This document shows, in pieces, positions 12,421 to 22,231 of a DNA stretch of 64,000 bases. A model generated the notes under the pieces. It made no database searches. It was not told the origin of the DNA and saw nothing but the letters and a program-made list of their open reading frames with translations. Source of the DNA: Symbiodinium natans. Taxonomy: Eukaryota > Sar > Dinophyceae > Suessiales > Symbiodiniaceae. Location of the stretch: the NCBI GenBank assembly GCA_905221605.1, contig CAJNDS010002114.1, forward strand, positions 567,632 through 631,631. The letters run 5' to 3'. The position numbers and the translations under genes are program-made. Position 1 is the stretch's first letter, and the number at the start of each line of letters is the position of its first letter.

Positions 12421-13394
12421 TGAAAGGCTGAACGGGGTGCACAACAGTTGCGTGAAACAATGATATGACCGAAGGCGACATGTCTCCTTGCTGGAGACAG
12501 TCGGGGAATCCAAGCGCCTGACACTTCGGTACGATGAGAATCAAATGGATGAATGTCCCATCGTGGTTGGTCGCAAAACACCAATCTATTTTTCAGTTTT
12601 GGGTTTGGTTTTGGTTTGGTGCATAGTGTGAGTTTTGTCAAAATTCCATGTGGGAGCTTGTGATGAGTCACTACGGAGCAAGGACAAAGGTCCTGCGAAC
12701 CTAGCAGCCCAAATGCGGCCGTTGTGCTGCGGCTGTGGTGCTCTGAATGTCGATTCCCTGCCCACCTGCTTCAAGCCAATGCAGTTTGAGCAGCCACAGC
12801 CCCTAAACCCAACCCGTAGAGCATCGTAGACCATTGGAAGCTCAAGGTTTGAGCAGTTCAACCTTCGCTGTGCGGACAGATTATCGCGCTCTCCCGCGGA
12901 AGGACCTCACAGAGTCGCAATTTAGGGATCCGGTAAGAATTTTCAGCGTTTGCACGCCGCCTGAGGATTTTATCATCGCACATATATCGCACATTATGTG
13001 TTCTTATTGAAAGTTGAGGGATTGGGCTTAGGATTCGGCGTTTGGGCATGACTACCTTTCTTGCTCATGGATGGGATTGGAGACAGCCAAAAAGTGTAGG
13101 GAGTGTCCATGCACTACAAGTAGTAGATGGCAAGCTTGTTCTCAGGCGCTTGTTTCCCAGATGGTCAATGTGCGGTTCCGCATCAAGGTTTTAACACCGA
13201 GAACTCCAAGCATCTGCCGTGCTAGGACATGTGCCTGATTCCGGCGCAGGCTCTTCATCTCAACAGTCCCGGCTCAAGCGCAAGAAACGTGCCCCCTCAT
13301 GTAAATCCATAAATGTACAGGGATGCCGCTGTTAGTGCTTGTGGCTTGCGCAGGCTTCAGCAGTGTACGTAGTTTGGAAAGTGCAGCGTCCCAG

Positions 13395-13502
13395 TCAGTC
13401 AGTCAGCCAGCCAGCCAGGCAGCTAGTCAGTCAGTGTGTGGGTTTGCGTGTGCGTGCGGGTCTCTGTCTCTCTGTGTCTCTGTGTCTCTGTGTCTCTCTG
13501 TC

Positions 13503-13540
<38 letters not shown>

Positions 13541-13831
13541 GGTGGGCGTGGGCGTGGGCGTGGGCGTGGGCGTGGGCGTGGGCGTGGGCGTGGGCGTGGG
13601 CGTGGGCGTGGGCGTGGGCGTGGGCGTGGGCGTGGGCGTGGGCGTGGGCGTGGGCGTGGGCGTGGGGGTGGGGGTGGGGTGGGGGGTGGGGGTGGGGGTG
13701 GGGGTGGGGGTGGGTGGGTGGGTGGGTGTGTGGGTGTGTGGGTGTGTGGGTGTGTGGGTGTGTGGGTGTGTGGGTGTGTGGGTGTGTGTGGGTGTGTGGG
13801 TGTGTGTGGGTGTGTGGGTGTGTGGGTGTGT
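13395..13831. repeat. Compound array: CAGT/CAGC, TCTCTGTG, TG, GGGCGT, GGGTG, GGGTGTGT
   Basis: Successive blocks with little transition: CAGT/CAGC tetramers (about 13395-13436), TCTCTGTG (about 13460-13500), TG (13503-13527), about 20 units of GGGCGT (13543-13668), GGGGGT/GGGT (to about 13728), then GGGTGTGT octamers to 13831. The plus strand is almost free of A, so no stop codons occur and long Val-Gly or Trp-Ala frames appear artificially. Confidence 0.95.
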
Positions 13832-15969
13832 GCTTGTTAAACATGTCAAAATATGCTCAAGGACATGATCAGCTTGGGATGCTGTGGCTTGCAAGTTTGC
13901 TTGTGACATCGTCACTCTTGCAGCCGGAGAAGGATCATCAAGGAACTGCGGCTGGGTCTACATTCCAGAGCCTGTGAACTTTCCCTTGCGGCTCTACACT
14001 CGTACTTCCATCTCACAGTTCTTCCACCCTCGACACCAAGAAGAAAGCAGTGTTAGCCTCAGGGCAAGGCAAATAATATCCGCTGATGACCATGAAATCA
14101 TCACTTTCCAGAGCTTCCTTTTTGATCAACACTGTGCAAAGAACTGCAAGAGCGTGAAAGTGTAGCCACAGTCCTGTCCCAATAGTGATTGAATGCATGG
14201 AATAGTGGAATGACGAATGACTACATCAGTGACATGACTGAAGCTGGCCGTACCTGCATGTCAGGGATAGGTTTTGCTGGGCCGAGGGGATGGTGTTGCG
14301 GAGCATTGTCCTGCCTCGAAGACGCCCCCCTTCACCCCAACCTATCTCTGTAGAAACGTAGCTGCTGATAGGTAACATACAGTCCGCTTCCAGCCTTTGA
14401 GATTTTCAGTCTGTGCTGTGTTCCCCACTCTTCTCTCACCACAAGAAGAACTTGCGTTCTCTTCTTCACCTCCTCTTGCATTTTGCCATTGGTTTCAGTT
14501 TTCAGGCGGGGTTTCGTCGGATGTCGTCGTCTTCATGCAGTTGCACCGTCAAACAAACTGTCGACGGGCGAGTGTTCGGGATGCTGCAATGTGTGCGGCT
14601 GCTGAATGTGAGTGAGTGTGTATGTGTGTGTGTGCGCGTGCGCACACTCGCGTGTTCGTACGCGGGCGTGCTTGCCGGATGTTCATGCGTGCGAATACTA
14701 TAACTGAAATGCGAGACAGAACAGCACTGTATTTTCAGTGCCGATGAGTTTTTGCAGTAGCAGCCGTTGCGCAGGTACCGCAACTGACCCTGTGCACAAG
14801 CAGGCCCGGATGCTGGGGCTGAATTTACTGGGTATTTATTGGGTACTGGGTACTGGTTGGGCAGGCCAGGAAGACTCTCTGGGATTGGGCACGTCAGGAA
14901 GACTGGTGTTGCCGACGCTCATGGATGCTTCGGGGTGGGGCAGTCCGGAAATTGCGGCATTGGGCTCTCCGGGGATACTCTAGACCGGGAGAATAGCTGA
15001 GTTCAAAGTCTAACAACCCCCACCGAGGGTGGTGGGAAAACCTGGTATATACACGCATCATGCGTGGACATGGATCAGTATGCGCATGAGGATACATGAC
15101 TTTGGTCTTGCACCGTCTCCAGTTTGCAGAGCCAGCCGCATAAGCTGCAAATTGTAAGCCTGGAGCCGCAGCAAGCTTATAGCTACTTTGATTACTCGGC
15201 TGTTCTGCTTCCAGCAGTTCCGATCTGCTTGCACTTGGCGTCGACAAGCATTTGGTTGGAGGGCTTTAGCGAGATGCTTCCCAGAACTTTTTGGAGGCCT
15301 GGCCAGCCCTCACATGTTCCAGCATCGGTCCGCTCCAGCTCCAAGGCCCAAGGTCCAGTTAGCTTCCGGCCATGGGGAACAACGCCGCAAGGGAGCTGCC
15401 ACAGCCCACCATGTTGGAGTTGGGGCATGACTTGGAGCGGTCCAGTGCCATGCTGTGGCTGGGGCTAGGGCAGGCTTACCTTTCTACTGTGTGTATATAC
15501 GTATATATATATATATACGCAGTCTACCCATATATTGAAGTAGGAAACTTTCGCAACTGTTGTGCAGGAAGCTGGGACTGAGTGTTGTCCCAGCCATGAT
15601 TGTTTTGGCATGACATCCAGAACGAAAAAACTCCCTGTGATACCCAAAGCAACCAAGTCTGAACCATCAACCCAAACCCCGATGAACCCGACCAGCATCT
15701 TGCACAACAAAGGTCCAGCGCAGAAGCTGGCCGGGGGTGTGAGTTGCCCAGGCTTTATTATTCGGAATCTTTCCACAAGTGCCTGGATTTCCTGGAAACC
15801 GCGCGTTTGGCTCTTTCTTTTTTCTTGGTTTGACTGCAAAGGAGTTTAGTGCTAACAGAGGAGGTTTCCCAGAACGAGTTTTTGGGGTGAGACCTCTCAT
15901 AGCACGGAGTCCATGGAGAGGGTCTAATCGGCACAACTTGACGAGATCTCCAACCTAGAGCCAAGGTTC

Positions 15970-16580
15970 ATGAGCACGGGAGGAGGCTCCCCTTCGTTGA
16001 GTCACGGGCAGCTGGAGGAGATCCTTCTCAAGGTGAACGAGGATCTTCCCCGGCAGCCTTGGCGTCTCTGGTGGGTTGCGACCTACTGCTTGGCAGGGGG
16101 CTCGGGGTCTCTTCCTTTTGTGCGGGTGTCTTGCTGCTAAGATTTTTGTATGGATCCCCATACGCTAATACGCTCTATTGGATCTATTGGGCTCCTGAGT
16201 TTTTGACAAGCAGGCGGCCCTTTCCATCGGCAGCGTGGTTGTGTGCAGTGGCATTTAGTCAGCTTTTCCGTCCTGCTTTGCTTCCGTGCTACAGACGCTG
16301 GCAGCAATGGCATGAAGCCTTGGCTGATTCCTTGGCAAAGTTGCTGAATGCTCTCAATGGTGAGGTTGGTGAGGCCATGGGCGAGTACAGGTGGGTTTTC
16401 CCAGGGGAAGAACAGGAATACGCTTTGAAGAGCAATCCAGGTGTGACCAAGAACTTTCTTGCCTGGCACCAGCACCTGAAGACAAGCAAAGTGGCGATTG
16501 TCGATTTCGTCCTTCCAGCTGCCATTCCGAACCTTCAAGTGGCTTGCTTTAAGGGAGCAGAAACACGACATGCACCGTGA
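15970..16580 (+). CDS. Putative two-exon gene, about 140 aa, unknown function
   Basis: Exon 1 starts at ATG 15970, begins MSTGGGSPSLSHGQLEEILL and ends at 16070, where CTCTG meets GTGGGT. An acceptor TTTAG at 16254-16258 gives a 188-bp intron with matching phase: TG+T makes a Cys codon. Exon 2 (16259-16580) continues QLFRPALLPCYRRWQQWHEA, then reads well through residues such as VFPGEEQEYALKSNPGV to TGA 16578-16580. Codons mostly end in G or C. The chain is amphipathic, with a helical stretch around WHEALADSLAKLLNALN and no clear signal peptide. I recognise no family. An alternative second splice (GTGGGT 16391, acceptor 16440) would give a different tail. The splice is inferred. Confidence 0.45.
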
Positions 16581-16987
16581 CGTCATTGGCTGCTGATTTT
16601 TCATGGTTTTTCTGGGTCCCTCATGCAAATCCAAGGTCGTGCAGCTGTGCTCAAAGCATTTGCAGCTGGAATGCATGGACTGAGCCCTTGAGGGGTGTCT
16701 GCGACTCTGCTTAAACTAGGCCTTGGGTGAAATGTAAAGAAATACGCTGCAGAGGCAAGGCTCCCGTGAAGCGCCCCTGGACCAACTTTTCGGGAGCTTT
16801 TGTACAGATCCTCCGGTCAGCTCTCACTGCAGCCACAAGTGCTGCTGCAGTAGGTTCTGGCAGGCATTCAGTAGCGGTCCTGGATCACCATTTTTGGGAC
16901 TCCTCAGGACATGTAAGGTCTAGACATACTTGAGGCCGGACCGATTAAAGCCTGTGCTGCTTCAAAGAAGTCACTGCGTCTAAACCC

Positions 16988-17215
16988 ATGACTTCGAGGC
17001 TTCCTCCAGTGTTCAGCTTTGGTGCTGCCGTTGCTGTTATTGTTGTAATTCTTGCTGTTCATGAGCTCAGACCAGCCAAGTGCAAGAGGCGCACCAAAGT
17101 TGCACATGTCTGTAAGGCCTTTACACCTGCTTAGGCCCTCTAGAAGGATCGGAGCACTGGAGCAGGATCTCAGACTCTCTTTTTTTCTACCATTGTCATT
17201 GTAGGGGGTACATAG
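16988..17215 (+). CDS. Putative small single-pass membrane protein, spliced
   Basis: ATG 16988 opens MTSRLPPVFSFGAAVAVIVV, with a hydrophobic segment at about residues 10-24 followed by a basic stretch (KCKRRTK). That layout suits a signal anchor with a cytosolic positive tail. Unspliced, the frame is 48 aa and stops at 17132-17134. A better model uses donor GTAAGG at 17112 and acceptor TAG at 17202-17204, preceded by a long pyrimidine tract. That gives a 93-bp intron and a frame closing a few codons later at 17215 (about 44 aa). Function unknown. It may be a 5' exon of something larger if another acceptor is used. Confidence 0.4.
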
Positions 17216-17551
17216 ATGGCCTTTCAGCCTTCAAAGGTTCATCACGTTCTCCTTATGTGGGGGTTTCTGATATTAGGGGTGCCCTGTTGCGGGGTCCCTT
17301 TAAGGGGGTTCTATTCTATTTGGGGTGCAAAAGGGGTATTGGGAAATGCCCATGTATGTCTCCAGGCATGATTGCTCTTTTTGGTTCTTGTGGAGGCAGT
17401 CGCACAATATTGGGAAGCAGAGTATTTCTCAGGGAGAATGTCCTAACAGCGTTTGGAGCCGGGCGATTAACGTTGCTTCAGAATGCCACGGCCGGTTTCT
17501 GTCCACCGGGCTTGGGAAGGTAAGTCAGGCCGCCAAAAGCTTTAGGTGTTC

Positions 17552-18144
17552 ATGGCCGGCTTTAAGAAAGACAAAAGGCAAGGTGCACCACCCACAAAAC
17601 GAAACTTGACTCTCCCCTACGACGTGCGAAACCAGATCGGTTTTGACCACGATTCGACCGAAATTGACCATGCTGAAAGGAGTCGCAACGGAAGTCAAGC
17701 TCCCAACCGCCCGCAGCCCCGAAGCCCGAAGAGTTTTCATACCCGACTCGGAGATGCCTAAGAATCCATGCCAGAACTCTGAATTTGCAGCCTTGGGGCT
17801 AGCAAGATCACAACGCTGCTGTGAAGCGTCACGAGTGGAACCCCTTGGAAGTCGTGAAACACACGCCAAGTCTCGAGCTGCTCTGTTTTCAAGGGAGGGT
17901 AATTCTGCTAAAGGCAGTGTCGCAAGGGTGCATATATTGTGATGGAGGTGTCTTGAAGAATTTCGTAGGTTTTGTCAAGATCCACGGTCGAAGCTTGGAA
18001 CACCAAACCCAAGCCACCCTGACCTCCCATAATTACCCAGCGTTTCGCGCAGGATATCCGCGCAAAAGCCAAGCCCCGAAAGCCTGCAGCAGAGAGTTCT
18101 CAGACTTCTGTCGCATCTTGGACTGCAGGGATGGGGACACTTAG
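17552..18144 (+). CDS. Three staggered coding-like frames; possible frameshifted gene
   Basis: Three plus-strand frames follow each other. 17552-17761 begins MAGFKKDKRQGAPPTKRNLT; its 69 aa are hydrophilic. 17643-17942 includes VKLPTARSPEARRVFIPDSE. 17821-18144 includes RHEWNPLEVVKHTPSLELL and VLKNFVGFVKIHGRSLEHQT. Each reads like protein where the previous one fades, as in a gene with two frameshifts or unrecognised introns. No splice pair of matching phase was found by eye. A GTAAGT donor lies just upstream at 17520, but the nearest AG is too close to serve. No family recognised. Chance overlap of three frames cannot be excluded. Confidence 0.3.
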
Positions 18145-18514
18145 AGATGAAGCCTTCTCCACCTCTAGCTTTATCTGACTAAGTTCCCTCCCGGGTCTCA
18201 AACAAAATTAAACGTAGCGAGCCTGACACATGGGGCGCCTCAAATCGACGGCCCTGCCTCCGTCTGCCTCTGTACCGTGAGCATGAGTGACATGGTGCTG
18301 TGAGTTTGTACGGCTTGTTGTGGCCATCGACTGGCTTCCTTATCGAGGTTCTTCCGGATTCGAGCGGAGTTGCTTGCCTGCACTACCAATTATTCCAGCC
18401 GCAATTCTGCATGTTTTCAATTCAAGCTTAGAAAAGTACAAGCAAGCCTTTCTTATAATGAACCTATCAACAGTGTTCGTGCAAAAAGGGGCTTGTGTAC
18501 TCGCTTCTCACCAT

Positions 18515-18636
18515 GACCTCCAAACACCGTGAGAAGCTGCAAGAACCTCACATCTGGAAAGCTGCTTAAGGCAAGTGCTGTGGATGTTGACGCGAGCAAC
18601 GAGTCCGATTCGAGCTCTTCCAGCAGTGAGGACTGA
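18515..18636 (+). CDS. Putative terminal exon with Ser/Asp/Glu-rich tail
   Basis: The frame opened after TGA 18512-18514 reads KLLKASAVDVDASNESDSSS and continues with serines to SSED and TGA at 18634-18636. Acidic-serine C-termini are common on nuclear and casein-kinase-2-phosphorylated proteins (general knowledge). A similar tail ends the candidate at 22231. A GC-type donor-like GGCAAGT sits inside (about 18569-18575), so the tail could instead lie in an intron. The upstream exon was not identified. Confidence 0.25.
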
Positions 18637-20229
18637 TCATATGTTTAGGGGCTTGGTTGGCAGGCAGTGGCAAGACTTCGGGTTCAAGAGGACTTGGGCA
18701 TGATGTTTTTGTAAGCAACTTGTCCGACCCCAAGCCGTCAGCCTCGGAGAACGTGCCCCAAATTTGGAGATTTCTCTCTTCAGCGTTTTTCTCTTTTGGT
18801 GCGCCGCAGGAAAGCAGCAGTGTGTTGGCCTCAGGAGTGAATTTCGGCCTCCAGCCCTGCATTCGGCATGTTGGGGGTCAACAAAGGACGACAGGCAGTT
18901 AAAGCAACCCAAAAGAAGGGTTGGGATCGATGAAGAAGGAAACAAGACAGGATGAGAGGGGATTCAGAAAGGATAAGAGGGCACTAAGCAAAGAGTAGAA
19001 GTACCTTACAAAGGGTTTTGAAAATGGTTTTGGAAGGGATTCAGAAACGGATTCCAGTCGCTTGCGGAATCCCTTCAAACCTTTAATGCCTTCAGAATTC
19101 CGCTTTCCCTGAACTTGACAAGACAGGTGGAAAAAAGAGACGAGGGCCTGAAACAAACCTTCTGTCGAGGTGCCGACCCGAGGCCACCCCTCAGCGAGTT
19201 GTTTAGGTCAAGGTTTCTACCAGCGAAAGTGACTGAAATCCTTGGGGCACCAAAAAGTATTTACCCAAGCCCCGAGCCCCGAGCCCCTTGGGGTTTAGGG
19301 TTTAGGGATTCTAGAGCCACAGAATGCCAAGGAACCCCCCAAATCCCAACCTTTCAGGTCGATGAGATCAGCCGATGGCTCGGACTCCATGGCTTTCATC
19401 CAGACTAGTATACGTTTGGGTGGTTTGGAACGCAGAGTCTCCTCCGCGCCATATTTCGAAGTTCGGGGTTTCGTTAGGGTTTTGGCTTCAGGGTGGTCTC
19501 CTGTGGAGGAATGGCTTGGGGGCTTCAAGCTGAGGGTGGGCTCTGACCTACCGTATTCATGAAGAAGACAGGCACGAGTCAGTCAGATGACTCATAGGCA
19601 CGGGCCACGAGTCAGGGAAATTTGAGTTTAGGGCTCCATGGTCTCAGACTTTAGGGTTTGAGGCTTTTGGTTTAGGGGTGATGGTTTTATGCTGTGGGCT
19701 TTGGGGTTTGATGATTTTCGGACTTAGAGCATGAGGGTTCTGCTGTCAGGGTTTTTAGGGTTTACGCGTTGGACTGAGTTTCGGGGTCTTGGTCTGTAAG
19801 GTTGGACGGCCTGGGGGTTTAGGGCATGGGGCCGGGGACGTGTTTGCGTGGGCCCAATTTTCCTCAGGACTCGCGCCTGCCTTTCTCCTATTTCCTGCTT
19901 TTCCTGACTCGCACTTTCGTTCTTTCCCCGCTCGACAGCAGGTTTTTCCAAATTCACTATTCACGCCTCCGCGTTTTCCGGGCTCACGTTTGTTCCCCGA
20001 GTCATTTGGCGACTCCCACCCCAACCGAGTCCAACGAGCGACAGGGCTGTCGTCTCATTTAAGTCAACCATGGACTCAAGCCTACAAGGTCTAGAGGCTG
20101 TGGCTCCCTGGAAGAAGACGCTGTACACTCTCCAGGCGCTGTCCAGATCATTAGCCTTAGCATTCGAAGCATAAGAACAATGTGTTGATTCTGGGAATTA
20201 TGCTGTAGTTTAAAGGAATTGTAGAGTCT
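18637..20229. other. Stretch without a defensible gene
   Basis: It holds degenerate telomere-like motifs, densest at 19285-19315 and 19620-19770 on the plus strand. A near-palindromic patch around 18945-19080 alternates GGATTCAGAAA and related words. Open frames at 18657-18902 and 19789-20094 have no splice or domain support. Confidence 0.5.
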
Positions 20230-20616
20230 TTGAACGGTGGCAGGTGTCAGAGTGCTTCTGTAATGCATGTGTGCAAAGAAAAAAAGCATTCGGCTAGCCT
20301 GATCTGCACAGCTTCACCGGAGAAAAGCATGAAAGAGCAGCAACTTGGGCTGCCCAGTCGTTGTTGTCAACATCCCCCATCATGCATTGCGAATGCATGG
20401 TCAACTCCTGCATGCTCCGAAACAGTGCTCAAGTCGCCCCAGCTTCCCCCATCCTGCGCCGCCATGCAGCAGTCATTTCTACAGAGCCGGTGCGATGAAG
20501 CAGGCTTCTTTGGGACGTGGCATGATTTTCTGACAGTGCCTGAAAATGAGCATGGCGCCTTTGTGGAAGTCAAGGACAAGAAGAAGAACCTTGGACCAAG
20601 CAGTCGCCCTTCTTAA
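20230..20616 (+). CDS. Putative exon, unknown function
   Basis: Open for 128 codons. The last third is the convincing part: residues such as CDEAGFFGTWHDFLTVPENE followed by a charged run with VEVKDKKKNLG before TAA 20614-20616. The stop overlaps a donor-like CTTAAG/GTGCTC, so the exon may splice out instead of ending. The first half is Ser/Cys-rich and less convincing; the true exon may begin near 20437. No family recognised. Confidence 0.25.
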   Translation: MNGGRCQSASVMHVCKEKKHSASLICTASPEKSMKEQQLGLPSRCCQHPPSCIANAWSTPACSETVLKSPQLPPSCAAMQQSFLQSRCDEAGFFGTWHDFLTVPENEHGAFVEVKDKKKNLGPSSRPS

Positions 20617-20822
20617 GGTGCTCTTTCTTGAAAGTTTAGGGTAGATCGTTGGAGGTAGTTGCCGAACCCACAAGCTCCCATTTCCATGGCGTACATGGTC
20701 CAGCTGGAGCTACGGAGTTCATGGACCAGATGGATCAGCGCAGAGTACATCGTGTTCTTACTTTGCTTATCACCAGACTTGCTGCACATATCAGTCTTTC
20801 AACTTTCAACTGTTTGCAGGCG

Positions 20823-20832
20823 TTGGCTCAAG
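20823..20832 (+). other. Possible relic of the dinoflagellate spliced leader 3' end
   Basis: TTGGCTCAAG, directly followed by ATGG, equals the last 10 nt of the conserved dinoflagellate spliced leader as I remember it (ending TTTTGGCTCAAG). Relics of that leader mark retroposed genes in these genomes. The frame after it runs only 20 codons. A 10-nt match is expected by chance roughly once in ten such windows. Confidence 0.15.
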
Positions 20833-21105
20833 ATGGATCTCCAGCCTCTGCATTTTACCCGAGACTCCTCCCAAACCTTGAACCCCAAACCCTAATGTTA
20901 AACCTTTTACCCAAAACCTCGACCTCCAAACACAGAATCTCCCAATCTCCCAACTGCAAACATTGAACCACCGACACGTGCCCAGGAAGAAGTACCTCGC
21001 AGGCCGCTACGGCGTCGCGATCGAGGAGGCAGCTTTGGGAGTTTTCGGAGTTGAACTTTTAGGGTTTGGGGCCCCGGCGGTAGCACGGCTTAGGGCTTTT
21101 TAGGG

Positions 21106-21480
21106 GTGTTACTTGCATGGTGTTCTGGAAAAAATTTCGACTGGTTTGTGATTACTGTAGGACTCCCAGCAATGATTTGTGTACCTTGCGGGCTTAGAAT
21201 GTGGAAGCTGGCCATAGGTGAGGCGTGGGCCGACAAGGTTCTCGATGCGCGTCGGGGCTTGCCAATGCCCAAGCCCCCAAACTCCAATTCCCGAGTCGCT
21301 AAAGGCCCGAAAACCCCCTGCGCCCTGAAGCCTTCAAGCGTAGCTGCGAAGGCCAACCCGAATCACGGCAGAAAAAGGGCAAACATACGTAGCCAAAACC
21401 CGAAGGTAAGGTTCTCAGAGAAAACTGATTTATTGCAGTTGAGTCTTCGCGCTGTAAAAGTCGTGATGACGGGCCACTGA
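21106..21480 (+). CDS. Uncharacterised open reading frame, 124 aa
   Basis: The middle reads MWKLAIGEAWADKVLDARRG followed by a Pro/Lys/Ser-rich basic region and a C-terminal SEKTDLLQLSLRAVKVVM. It lies directly upstream of, and on the same strand as, the spliced candidate at 21557-22231 and could be one of its earlier exons, but no donor linking them was found. No family recognised; the basic region could be disordered. Confidence 0.2.
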   Translation: MLLAWCSGKNFDWFVITVGLPAMICVPCGLRMWKLAIGEAWADKVLDARRGLPMPKPPNSNSRVAKGPKTPCALKPSSVAAKANPNHGRKRANIRSQNPKVRFSEKTDLLQLSLRAVKVVMTGH

Positions 21481-21556
21481 CTCAGAAGGACCTCTTTTGA
21501 ACACCAGCAGTAGACCCCCCATCCTTAGACCCCTAGCCCCACAGTAAGCATGCCAG

Positions 21557-22231
21557 GCTTGCAAAGCAGAGCGCCGCGGCCAGCAGGGTGCCGCTGGAGA
21601 CGCTGAGCAGCAACAGCGTTGCTTTTTGCTTGGCTGCAGGGCTGACGTTTACTTCTCTTTGCCTCGTCTGAATAAAAAACGAGCTTCGTATGTGTGTGCA
21701 TCATTGTACCCACCCGCCGTCACCTTTGGGTTGTAGGCCAAGATAACGCCTTGACATTTCAACAGTTGTGTCGCTGGGGCAGTTCTTGGAGACAGCAGCC
21801 AGGAAATCATCGATCTTCTTGCTGACAAGTGCAAAGCCCATCCGACCGGCTTGGAGCACATTGTCAAGGCCAGTGGCATTGGGATGTTGAGCGTTTTTGA
21901 AAGGTGAGTCTCTCTTTGCCTCTCTCTGCTGCATGTGGGCTTCTCCTGGAAGTGGAGGCAGGCCAAGCTAAGGCGGCAACACGACTTGCAAGGTAATGAC
22001 GTGAAGTCCTGCTAATGCAAACATGACAAGTACAGGTAATTCGTAGGCTCGACAAGAATGCCCCAAACTGGTACTTCGGTTCTCTTTCTTTCTTACTCCG
22101 GCCTCTTTCCATGCTGAAGCCAGCAGGCCGCGGAGAAAACCGAGAAGAAAACCCACAAGGCGCTGGATAAAGGCAAGGAGCACAAACTTCCCGTTTGGGA
22201 GGAGTCCGACTCCTCCTCCAGCTCTGACTGA
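21557..22231 (+). CDS. Putative 3' part of a spliced gene with SSSSSD tail
   Basis: Three exons fit one phase. The third is the most secure: 22120-22231 reads QQAAEKTEKKTHKALDKGKE, then HKLPVWEESDSSSSSD and TGA. It joins exon 2 through donor GTGAGT at 21904 and acceptor GAAG at 22116-22119 after a long pyrimidine tract (216-bp intron, AG+C = Ser). Exon 2 (21783-21903, possibly from 21766) reads LGDSSQEIIDLLADKCKAHP, then GLEHIVKASGIGMLSVFE. A weaker exon 1 (21557-21617) reads ACKAERRGQQGAAGDAEQQQ and joins in phase through a poor donor, GTTGCT. The tail is lysine-rich, then acidic serine, as on nuclear proteins. Function and start unknown. Confidence 0.45.

Larger units (their letters stand above)
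11715..15969. other. Gene-poor stretch with repeats
   Basis: No defensible gene. It holds the G-rich and telomere-like tract (12134-12420), the compound GGGCGT array (13395-13831), a small GT run (about 14615-14645) and a TA microsatellite (about 15496-15518). Around 15124-15470 three plus-strand frames are open at once. One begins MGNNAARELPQPTMLELGHD at 15372 and reads well, but nothing fixes the frame. Confidence 0.5.

Noticed and set aside
13323-13977. Frames of 134-212 codons with Val-Gly, Trp-Ala or Pro-Thr repeats
   Set aside because: By-products of the GGGCGT/GGGTGT array, with several phases open at once.
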